Translations under genes and position numbers: made by a program | The notes under the pieces: model-generated | Told to the model about the DNA's origin: nothing | Seen by the model: only the letters and a program-made list of their open reading frames with translations | The model's database searches: none | In this document: positions 8,628 to 15,750 of the stretch, piece by piece | How positions within the stretch are numbered: the first letter of the stretch is position 1 | Layout of the letters: the number at the start of each line of letters is the position of its first letter | Assembly (NCBI RefSeq): GCF_001648155.1 | Contig: NZ_CP015199.1 | Span: 3,171,001-3,235,000 of the forward strand | DNA length: 64,000 nucleotides | Direction of reading: 5' to 3' | Origin: Chryseobacterium glaciei | GTDB taxonomy: Bacteria; Bacteroidota; Bacteroidia; Flavobacteriales; Weeksellaceae

Positions 8628-10019
8628 ATGAAAATAAAATACTCGGAACTTATTGATCAGACATTGTATTTTCCTACGGAAGAATTTAATGTTTCTGAGA
8701 ACAATTTGTTGTTTCACGATATTCCTTTGATGGAAGTTGTTGAAAAGTTTGGAACGCCTTTAAAGGTAAGTTACCTCCCGAAGATTTCTCAAAATATTCA
8801 GAAAGCGAAAAGCTGGTTCAAGGAGGCCTTTGAGAAAACCGAATATAAGAAAAACTACAGATATTGTTACTGTACAAAATCCAGCCATTTTAAGTTTGTT
8901 ATTGAAGAAGCACTAAAGAATGATATTTCTATAGAAACTTCTTCTGCATACGACATGGATATCGTAAAATCACTTTACAAGGAAGGAAAAGTAACAAAAG
9001 ATATCGAAGTAATTTGTAATGGTTTCAAAACGGATGATTATCTGGCGAAAATTTCAGATATGATCAATAACGGTTTTGAAAATATCACGCCAATCTTGGA
9101 TAATTACCGTGAGTTGGATAAACTTACAGAAAGTATAGACACAACTTTCGATATTGGAATCAGAATCGCTTCTGAGGAAGAACCTAAGTTCGAATTTTAT
9201 ACTTCACGATTAGGAATTGGATATAAAGATATTATTCCTTATTACAGTCAAAAAATTGCTGAACACCCGAATGCAAGATTGAAAATGCTTCACTTCTTCA
9301 TTAATACGGGGATCAAAGACACAGCATATTATTGGAACGAATTATATAAATGTCTTCGTGTATACGCACGTTTGAAGAAAATTGCTCCGGAAGTAAATTC
9401 ATTGAATATTGGAGGAGGTTTCCCTATCAAAACTTCGTTGCAGTTTGATTACGATTATCAATATATGGTTGAAGAAATCGTTTCTCAGATTAAAAAATTC
9501 TGTGAAGAGGAAGGAGTAGAAGAGCCAAATATCTATACTGAATTCGGAAGTTTTACCGTTGGAGAAAGTGGAGCGAATATTTATAAAATTATTTCTCAAA
9601 AACGTCAGAACGACAGAGAGAAATGGAATATGATCGATTCTTCTTTCATGACAACGCTTCCTGATACTTGGGCGATTTCAAGACACTTTATCATGCTTCC
9701 GTTGAACCGTTGGGATGATACATATGAAAGAGTTTTCTTAGGTGGATTGACCTGTGATTCAGATGATTATTATAATTCTGAACAGCATACCAATGCGATT
9801 TACCTACCCGTTTTCAGTGATACGAAGCCTTTATACATTGGTTTCTTCCATACTGGAGCATATCAGGAAACGATTGGTGGTTATGGTGGTGTTCACCACT
9901 GTTTGATGCCTCAACCAAGACATATTTTGATTCAAAAAGATGAAAATGGTGAGTTTCAATATGAAATTTTCCGTGAAAAACAGGAACCGGAAGATATTTT
10001 GAAATTATTAGGATACTAA
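8628..10019 (+). CDS. speA: Biosynthetic arginine decarboxylase, short flavobacterial form
   Basis: Decarboxylates arginine to agmatine using PLP. 463 residues, far shorter than the ~630-residue enterobacterial SpeA but similar to what Flavobacteriia carry. The PLP lysine is Lys84 in YCTKSSHF; the glycine loop is NIGGGFPIKTS. The catalytic cysteine motif CDSDD is in FLGGLTCDSDDYYN and the C-terminal dimer-closing region is GAYQETIGGYGGVHH. Agmatinase lies 1 kb downstream, which supports arginine rather than diaminopimelate or carboxynorspermidine as substrate; these alternatives cannot be fully excluded by eye. Confidence 0.88.
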   Translation: MKIKYSELIDQTLYFPTEEFNVSENNLLFHDIPLMEVVEKFGTPLKVSYLPKISQNIQKAKSWFKEAFEKTEYKKNYRYCYCTKSSHFKFVIEEALKNDISIETSSAYDMDIVKSLYKEGKVTKDIEVICNGFKTDDYLAKISDMINNGFENITPILDNYRELDKLTESIDTTFDIGIRIASEEEPKFEFYTSRLGIGYKDIIPYYSQKIAEHPNARLKMLHFFINTGIKDTAYYWNELYKCLRVYARLKKIAPEVNSLNIGGGFPIKTSLQFDYDYQYMVEEIVSQIKKFCEEEGVEEPNIYTEFGSFTVGESGANIYKIISQKRQNDREKWNMIDSSFMTTLPDTWAISRHFIMLPLNRWDDTYERVFLGGLTCDSDDYYNSEQHTNAIYLPVFSDTKPLYIGFFHTGAYQETIGGYGGVHHCLMPQPRHILIQKDENGEFQYEIFREKQEPEDILKLLGY

Positions 10020-10023
10020 TAAA

Positions 10024-10057
10024 GTCATTGCGAGGAGCGAAGTGACGAAGCAATCTC
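10024..10057. repeat. Dispersed GTCAT...GAAGCAATCT repeat
   Basis: GTCATTGCGAGGAGCGAAGT followed by GACGAAGCAATCTC, just after speA and abutting the double-hairpin core at 10058. Confidence 0.75.
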
Positions 10058-10124
10058 ATCAATAGGAATGGGTTTTAACCCGTTTAATAAATGAAAAATA
10101 ATCAGTAGGCTTTAGCCAAAACTT
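10058..10124 (+). repeat. Double-hairpin REP-like unit (copy 2, core only)
   Basis: Starts ATCAATAGGAATGGG. First hairpin ATGGGTTTTAACCCGTTT, second TAGGCTTTAGCCAAAA, same order and spacing as copies 1 and 3 but without the flanking arms. The compensated changes (GGGC/GCCC to GGGT/ACCC) keep the first stem paired, which suggests selection for structure. Confidence 0.7.
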
Positions 10125-10136
10125 ATTAAGATAAAT

Positions 10137-10166
10137 AAAAATAGCCATCAAATCGATGGCTATTTT
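10137..10166. terminator. Terminator between speA and the HAD gene
   Basis: ATAGCCATC / GATGGCTAT stem with 4-base loop; A run on the left and TTTT on the right, usable from either strand. Confidence 0.8.
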
Positions 10167-10168
10167 CT

Positions 10169-10828
10169 TTAAAAATATTTTGATATTTTATCTAGTTCCA
10201 GTTCAATATAATCTGCAACCACAATATTTGCCAAGGTATAATCCTGATTTTTAGAATGTGGACTTCTATACGCTGCACAGAAAATATTCGCTCTGTGAGA
10301 AGCTAAAATTCCATTCGTAGAATCTTCAATCACCATACAGTTTTCAACAGGTTGTTTTGCTAATTCTGCCGCCAAAAGAAAAACTTCAGGATGAGGTTTT
10401 GATTCTTTTAAATCGGCACCGCTTATTTTTCCACTAAAATATTTATCTAATTCGAATTTTTCAAATACCATATTAATGGTGTTCATCGTTGCAGACGAAG
10501 CCAGAATTAAGGTAATTTCGTTTTCATAATAATGTTCGATCAATTGTTTGACTCCCGGAATCAAATCAAATTCTTCATCGTTATAAAAATAATCTTTGAA
10601 ATAATCTCTCTTAGTTTTTGCGATTTCTTCGTAAGTCTGAGTTAAATTAAATTGATTGATTAATATTTCACAAACTCTTTTCGTTGAAGCTCCGGTAAAA
10701 GAAGTGTAAAGATCTTCTGAAACATCAATTCCAAGGTCGTTAAATGTTTTGAAGTAAGCTTTTCTGTGCAATGGTTCTGTATCTACAATTACCCCATCCA
10801 TATCGAAAAGAACAGCTTTTAAAGGCAT
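10169..10828 (-). CDS. HAD-superfamily phosphatase or phosphoglucomutase
   Basis: 219 residues, HAD subfamily IA. The nucleophile motif is FDMDGVIVDTEP (Asp9, Asp11), motif II LASSAT, motif III lysine in KPHPEVF, and motif IV VIEDSTNG. A small helical cap lies between residues 15 and 85. This pattern is shared by beta-phosphoglucomutase and sugar-phosphate or phosphoglycolate phosphatases; the substrate cannot be chosen from sequence. It lies on the opposite strand between speA and speB, with no functional link visible. Confidence 0.9.
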   Translation of the reverse strand: MPLKAVLFDMDGVIVDTEPLHRKAYFKTFNDLGIDVSEDLYTSFTGASTKRVCEILINQFNLTQTYEEIAKTKRDYFKDYFYNDEEFDLIPGVKQLIEHYYENEITLILASSATMNTINMVFEKFELDKYFSGKISGADLKESKPHPEVFLLAAELAKQPVENCMVIEDSTNGILASHRANIFCAAYRSPHSKNQDYTLANIVVADYIELELDKISKYF

Positions 10829-10862
10829 ATTTTTGATTTTTTTTATAAAGGTAATGATTTTG

Positions 10863-10965
10863 GTTGGAAGCTTGAAGTTGGGTGGTAGAAGTTAAAATTG
10901 TAACGAAGAATTTATATTAGATGATCAAGAAACTTCCATCTTGAATCCTCCATCTTCCAACTTCT
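10863..10965. repeat. Purine-rich GGAAG inverted repeat (copy 1)
   Basis: Left arm GGTTGGAAGCTTGAAGTTGG, right arm (reverse-complemented) GAAGTTGGAAGATGGAGG, with AT-rich sequence between. The same arrangement occurs at 55624-55710. It occupies the promoter side of speB. Confidence 0.65.
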
Positions 10966-10968
10966 TTG

Positions 10969-10976
10969 TATCTTTG
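10969..10976 (+). promoter_or_regulatory. -7 promoter element for speB
   Basis: TATCTTTG, exact TAnnTTTG, 28 bases before the ATG and directly after the right arm of the GGAAG repeat. Confidence 0.6.
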
Positions 10977-11004
10977 CAGGAATCATTTAATTTTTCAATA
11001 AAAC

Positions 11005-11859
11005 ATGAAAACATACGCAGGAATTCCTGAAGAAAATGCTTCATTGGAGGCTTCAAAAGTAGTATTGGTAACGGTTCCTTATGACGGAACCTCAACTTGG
11101 GGAAAAGGAGCAGACAAAGGTCCTGAATTGTTCCTTGATGCTTCTGAGAACATGGAACTTTATGACATCGAAACAGGAACTGAACCTTATTTGGAAGGTG
11201 TTTATTTAGCTGGAGAAATTACAGAAAAATCTTCACCTGAAGCAATGACAGAAGCTGTTTATCAAAAAACTAAAGAGCTTTTACAGAATGACGATAAATT
11301 ATTTACCCTTTTCGGAGGTGAGCATTCTGTTTCTATCGGTTCAATCCGTGCGGTGGGTGAAAAATATGAAAACCTGACTGTACTTCAGTTAGATGCTCAC
11401 ACAGATCTACGTCCTGAATTCCATGGTTCTACTTCTAATCATGCCTGTGCGGTTTTTGAAGCTAACCAAAAGCATAACTTAGTACAAGTGGGAATCCGTT
11501 CTATGGATGTTGAGGAAGTTGAATATTTGCCAGAAGGAAGAGTGTTTTTCGCTCATGAAATTGCTAACAATGAAAATTGGGTGAATGATGTATTAGAAAA
11601 AGTTTCAGGAAACGTTTATATCACTATTGATTTAGATGCTTTTGATCCTTCAATTGCTCCATCAACAGGAACTCCTGAACCAGGTGGTTTACAGTGGTAT
11701 CCAACACTAGAATTATTAAGAGGTGTTTTTGAAAAATGTAACGTTGTAGCATTTGATATTGTAGAATTAATGGATTCTCCTTATGCAAAACCAAGTGCAT
11801 TCTTGGCAGCTAAGTTATATTACAAAATGCTTGCGTATTACCACATCAACCAAGACTAA
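11005..11859 (+). CDS. speB: Agmatinase
   Basis: Hydrolyses agmatine to putrescine and urea with a binuclear manganese centre. 284 residues of the arginase/ureohydrolase fold. Metal ligands are visible in GGEHSVS, DAHTDLR and DLDAFDPSIAPSTGTPEPGG. With speA it makes the two-step arginine-to-putrescine route. A formimidoylglutamase identity is less likely given the speA neighbour. It has its own promoter, and an Ada-like gene follows 68 bases downstream. Confidence 0.92.
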   Translation: MKTYAGIPEENASLEASKVVLVTVPYDGTSTWGKGADKGPELFLDASENMELYDIETGTEPYLEGVYLAGEITEKSSPEAMTEAVYQKTKELLQNDDKLFTLFGGEHSVSIGSIRAVGEKYENLTVLQLDAHTDLRPEFHGSTSNHACAVFEANQKHNLVQVGIRSMDVEEVEYLPEGRVFFAHEIANNENWVNDVLEKVSGNVYITIDLDAFDPSIAPSTGTPEPGGLQWYPTLELLRGVFEKCNVVAFDIVELMDSPYAKPSAFLAAKLYYKMLAYYHINQD

Positions 11860-11927
11860 AATTCCGCAAGATTCGGATTTTTTCTGCAAAGGATTTTTTG
11901 GAAATTTGTGAGGTAAAATAAAATGAT

Positions 11928-12788
11928 ATGTCCACACAAAATCAAATAGATTACGAAAGAATTGCCAAAGCGATAGCGTATATCCAGAGCAATTTTAAAC
12001 TTCAACCGAATTTGGATGAAGTGGCGGAGAAAATTCACTTGAGTCCGGCTCATTTCCAGAAAATATTTACGGATTGGGCAGGAACAAGTCCGAAGAAATT
12101 TTTACAGTTCATTAGTCTTGAACATGCTAAAAATTTATTGAAGGAAGAAAAAGCGAGCTTATTTGATACCGCTTACGAGACAGGATTTTCAAGCACAAGC
12201 AGATTACACGATTTGTTTGTGAAAATTGAAGGAATGTCTCCGGCAGAATATAAAAACGGTGGAAAAAGCCTTACCATCAATTATAATTTTTCCGAAAGTC
12301 CTTTTGGAGAAATAATTACAGCTTCCACAGAAAAAGGAATCTGTTATATGGCTTTTGAAAACAATAAAGAAACAGCATTAGGGAATTTGATACATAAATT
12401 TCCTAATGCTTCTTTTTTTGAAAAACAGGACGCATTTCAGAAAAATGCCTTGTCCATTTTTAATCAAGACTGGACGAAACTCAATACCATCAAGCTCCAT
12501 TTAAAAGGCACAGATTTTCAACTTAAAGTCTGGGAAAGCCTTCTCACAATCCCGATGGGAAAATTATCAACGTACGGAAATTTAGCCGAAAAAATTGGAA
12601 ATCCGAATGCTTCACGAGCGGTCGGAACTGCGATTGGAAGTAATCCCGTGGCTTTTCTGATTCCCTGTCACCGTGTGATTCAATCTTCGGGAAATATTGG
12701 AGGATATATGTGGGGAAGCGAAAGAAAACAGTTAATTATTGGCTGGGAAAGTTCTCATGTTTATGCTGAGGATTCTATTTTACTTTAA
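11928..12788 (+). CDS. Ada-like bifunctional AraC regulator / O6-alkylguanine-DNA alkyltransferase
   Basis: 286 residues. Residues ~10-105 are an AraC-type HTH (LDEVAEKIHLSPAHFQKIF and the second helix pair ending GMSPAEYKNGG). Residues ~118-280 are the suicide methyltransferase with the active-site PCHRVI (Cys near 246) and the preceding GTAIGSNPVAFLI. The N-terminal Cys4-zinc methylphosphotriester domain of E. coli Ada is absent, so self-activation by DNA phosphotriesters is not expected. AlkB lies 180 bases downstream on the same strand, an adaptive-response pairing. A near-consensus -7 (GAAATTTG, 11901-11908) precedes the ATG. Confidence 0.94.
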   Translation: MSTQNQIDYERIAKAIAYIQSNFKLQPNLDEVAEKIHLSPAHFQKIFTDWAGTSPKKFLQFISLEHAKNLLKEEKASLFDTAYETGFSSTSRLHDLFVKIEGMSPAEYKNGGKSLTINYNFSESPFGEIITASTEKGICYMAFENNKETALGNLIHKFPNASFFEKQDAFQKNALSIFNQDWTKLNTIKLHLKGTDFQLKVWESLLTIPMGKLSTYGNLAEKIGNPNASRAVGTAIGSNPVAFLIPCHRVIQSSGNIGGYMWGSERKQLIIGWESSHVYAEDSILL

Positions 12789-12796
12789 TTTTTTTT

Positions 12797-12948
12797 CCGC
12801 AGATCTCACAGATTTTTGTATCTTATTTTTAAGTTTTGGCTAAAGCCAATTGATATTTTGTGTATTTGAAAACGGACTAAAGTCCGTTCCTATTGATGTA
12901 AAACTTTGTGTTTATTTGTGAAAAATATTCGTGTAATTTGTGTTTAAA
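12797..12948 (-). repeat. Double-hairpin REP-like unit (copy 3, full length, inverted)
   Basis: Reverse complement of the 7471 unit. The hairpins are TTGGCTAAAGCCAA (12836-12849) and AACGGACTAAAGTCCGTT (12871-12888). The G-to-A change in one stem arm is compensated in the other. It separates the Ada-like gene from alkB. Confidence 0.85.
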
Positions 12949-12971
12949 ATATAGTTTTAAAAGTTATTAAG

Positions 12972-13583
12972 ATGATGAGTCTATTCGAAGATATATCAGA
13001 TTATCCATTAAATATTCTCCCCAACGACGGAACGGTTCATTATTACGGAACGGTTTTCTCCAAGGAAAAATCAGATTTTTATTATGATTATCTGTTCAAT
13101 CAAATTCCATGGGAAAATGATGAAGCAATAATTTTTGGAAAATTGATTTTAACCAAAAGAAAAGTAGGCTGGTTTGGAGAAAAGCCATTCGAATATACCT
13201 ATTCAAAACGAACAAAATTGGCAAAACCCTGGACTCCCGAATTATTGGAGTTAAAGAAAAAATGTGAAGAAGTTTCAGGAGAAACTTACAACTCTTGTTT
13301 GTTGAATTTATACCATGATGGAAGCGAAGGAATGGCCTATCATAGCGATGGTGAAAAGGATTTGAAAAAACACGGAGCGATCGCTTCTTTAACTTTCGGA
13401 GCAGAAAGAAAATTTTTATTTAAACATAAAACATCCAAAGAGAAAGTAGAAGTATTTCTTGAAAACGGAAGTTTATTGGTCATGAAAGGCGAAACACAGG
13501 ATAATTGGCTTCACAGACTTCCACCAACTACAAAAGTGAAAACTCCAAGAGTGAATCTTACGTTTAGAACGATTGAAGAATAA
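12972..13583 (+). CDS. alkB: AlkB-family DNA dealkylating dioxygenase
   Basis: Fe(II)/2-oxoglutarate dioxygenase that oxidatively removes alkyl groups such as 1-methyladenine from DNA. 203 residues. Iron ligands HxD in YHSDGE and the distal His in NWLHRLP; the 2-oxoglutarate-binding arginine lies in RVNLTFR at the C-terminus. The region LLNLYHDGSEGMAYHSD is diagnostic for the ALKBH2/3-like bacterial subgroup. It sits downstream of the Ada-like gene. A double ATG marks the start; either Met is possible. Confidence 0.93.
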   Translation: MMSLFEDISDYPLNILPNDGTVHYYGTVFSKEKSDFYYDYLFNQIPWENDEAIIFGKLILTKRKVGWFGEKPFEYTYSKRTKLAKPWTPELLELKKKCEEVSGETYNSCLLNLYHDGSEGMAYHSDGEKDLKKHGAIASLTFGAERKFLFKHKTSKEKVEVFLENGSLLVMKGETQDNWLHRLPPTTKVKTPRVNLTFRTIEE

Positions 13584-13587
13584 ATTT

Positions 13588-13755
13588 TTGACGCAAAGAT
13601 TTATTTATTATTCTATAAACTTTAGTGAGCAAAGAAGTAATCAACAAAGTTGATTGAAGAAGCTGATATTAACATGAAGCTTAATCAGTGACTTGTCACA
13701 ATTCTTTACTTCTTTAAATAATAAGTTTTAAATTTTAAAAACTTTGCGTTTAAAG
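13588..13755. repeat. CTTTGCG-type inverted element
   Basis: Bounded by GACGCAAAGATT on the left and AAACTTTGCGTTTAAAG on the right, which are inverted with respect to each other. Between them is AT-rich non-coding sequence. Similar CTTTGCG words occur at 21306-21367 and 44302-44312. Confidence 0.45.
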
Positions 13756-13758
13756 AAA

Positions 13759-13793
13759 AAAAGGCTATTCAAATCCTGAACAGCCTTTTAAAT
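13759..13793. terminator. Bidirectional terminator between alkB and the CocE-type hydrolase
   Basis: AAAAGGCTATTC / GAACAGCCTTTT stem (one mismatch) with loop AAATCCT; A/T runs on both sides. Confidence 0.8.
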
Positions 13794-13794
13794 T

Positions 13795-15654
13795 TTATTT
13801 CAAAACTTCAACTTCAATCGCACTATCATCAAAAACCTTGATAAACGCTTTTGTATAATCTTCCTTCGTTGCAAAATTTGAATTATCCATGAATTTCTGT
13901 GGATTAATTGCAAAAAGAGGAAACCAAGTTGAACTTATTTGTATCTGGATTCTATGTCCCTTTTTGAATGTATGAACCACATCTTGTAATCTAAAATTCA
14001 CCGCTGTTTTTTGATTCGGAACCAAAGCTTCTGCTTTTTCTCTGGAATTTCTAAATTTTGCTGGCATAATCTCACTTCTTACCATTTGATGGTAGTTTCC
14101 GTAAATAACACCGTCTTTCTTTTCTACAGGTTTGAAGTCTTCAGGATAAACATCAATTAATTTCACAGCGAAATCTGCATCATTAGAAGTGGAAGCGATA
14201 TTTAATTTTGCCATAATTTCTCCTGCGAAAGTCATATCATCCGTTAAAACATCGGTTGTGAAAGTCAAAACATCAGGTCTTCCTTCTGCGAATCTTTGAT
14301 CTTCCGACATGTAATTTCTAGGTGTAAATCCATTAAAATCTTTCAGATTATCAGAGCTTAAAACCGGATTGTTTGGATCACTGTAATATTCTGATGAACC
14401 TTGTCCAGCAGACTTATTCAATGTTCCTTTGGATAAATAGAAATTAACTTTTTGTCCTTCTTTCGGAGGATAATTCGCAAATTCTCTCCATTTTTTTGCT
14501 CCTGTGTCATACATCAAAGCTTCCGGAAGTCCGGCATCCTGTTTTGTATTTCCTTTTAGATAATGATTGAAAAATTTAGTTTCAACATTTTTCTGATAAT
14601 AAGTGGCGATGCTGTCACCAAAGTAAATTTGATTGTGGAAGTGTTTTCCTTCTTCACGTCCCCATCCGCCATGTGAGAAAGGCCCCATTACGATAGTGTT
14701 TTTGGCTTTCGGACTTGTTTTTTCGATCGTTTTGTAAATATTTAAAGGTCCTGAAAGATCCTCAGCATCAAACCAACCTCCAACGGTCATTACCGCGTGA
14801 TTTACGTTTTTGAGATGAGGTAAAAGACTTCTTTTTTGCCAAAATTCATCATAGTTGGGATGGTTCATTATTTCGGTCATGAAGAAATTATTTTTATAAT
14901 ATTTCTCGTAACCGTCTTTCAAAGTTCCCATGTCTCTGTAAAATTTCAAACCATCTTCCGATGTTAGTTTAATCATTGAATCTGAATACCAAGCTTTGTT
15001 TTCAGCTTTAGTTTTCTGAACTCCAAATACAGGGAATGTTTTAAAATAACCTAACATAAATCTTCCGTTGTGAAGAAAATCATCATTCCAGAAATCTGAA
15101 ATCGGAGCTTGCGGAGAAGATGCAACTAATGCCGGATGTTCAGCTAAAATCCCAACAGCAGTATAAAATCCGGGATAAGATGTTCCGTATTGACCTACTT
15201 TTCCGTTGTTGTCTTTGATGTTTTTTATTAACCAATCGATCGTGTCGTAGGTGTCTGTACTTTCATCGACATCTTTTTTGGTTTTATGATCCACTTGCGG
15301 AGTCATATTGGTGAAAGTTCCTTCACTCATATATCTTCCACGAACGTCCTGATACACAAAAATGTATTTGTCATTCATTAAATATTGATTCGGGCCAATT
15401 TTGGTTTTATATTCATTTTCACCGTAAGGAGCAATGCTGTAGCAGGTTCTCTGCATTAAAAAAGGATATTTTTTCTTATTTGAAATATCTTTCGGAATGT
15501 AAACTGCTGTAAAAAGTTTCGTGCCGTCACGCATCGGAATGTAAACTTCTTTCTTTGTGAAATTATCTTTCACAAATGGATCAGTCGGCTGTACGTTTTG
15601 TGAATTTCCAAAAATAAAAAAGAAAATAAATAGAATTGAAATAGGGATCTTCAT
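13795..15654 (-). CDS. Secreted CocE/NonD-family alpha/beta hydrolase
   Basis: 619 residues with an N-terminal signal peptide (MKIPISILFIFFFIFGNSQ), so periplasmic or secreted. It has the X-Pro dipeptidyl-peptidase S15 fold: nucleophile serine in GQYGTSYPGF (~158), acid residue before the GPFSHGGWG block that carries the catalytic histidine, then a C-terminal jelly-roll (PepX_C) domain from about 390. Relatives are alpha-amino-acid ester hydrolases, cocaine esterase and X-Pro peptidases. A role in peptide or ester breakdown is likely; the exact substrate is open. The next gene upstream on this strand is an outer-membrane barrel 97 bases away. Confidence 0.92.
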   Translation of the reverse strand: MKIPISILFIFFFIFGNSQNVQPTDPFVKDNFTKKEVYIPMRDGTKLFTAVYIPKDISNKKKYPFLMQRTCYSIAPYGENEYKTKIGPNQYLMNDKYIFVYQDVRGRYMSEGTFTNMTPQVDHKTKKDVDESTDTYDTIDWLIKNIKDNNGKVGQYGTSYPGFYTAVGILAEHPALVASSPQAPISDFWNDDFLHNGRFMLGYFKTFPVFGVQKTKAENKAWYSDSMIKLTSEDGLKFYRDMGTLKDGYEKYYKNNFFMTEIMNHPNYDEFWQKRSLLPHLKNVNHAVMTVGGWFDAEDLSGPLNIYKTIEKTSPKAKNTIVMGPFSHGGWGREEGKHFHNQIYFGDSIATYYQKNVETKFFNHYLKGNTKQDAGLPEALMYDTGAKKWREFANYPPKEGQKVNFYLSKGTLNKSAGQGSSEYYSDPNNPVLSSDNLKDFNGFTPRNYMSEDQRFAEGRPDVLTFTTDVLTDDMTFAGEIMAKLNIASTSNDADFAVKLIDVYPEDFKPVEKKDGVIYGNYHQMVRSEIMPAKFRNSREKAEALVPNQKTAVNFRLQDVVHTFKKGHRIQIQISSTWFPLFAINPQKFMDNSNFATKEDYTKAFIKVFDDSAIEVEVLK

Positions 15655-15750
15655 GAATTTAATTTGCTACTAATTTAAAAATAAAAAAACTTTAACCGAA
15701 CTTAAAAAAGAAATGGCTGGAAAAACTTCCAACCATTTACTATTAATTAT

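Noticed and set aside
7471..12948. CRISPR array
   Set aside because: The repeats are only three, kilobases apart, in both orientations and with genes between; no regular spacers and no cas genes.
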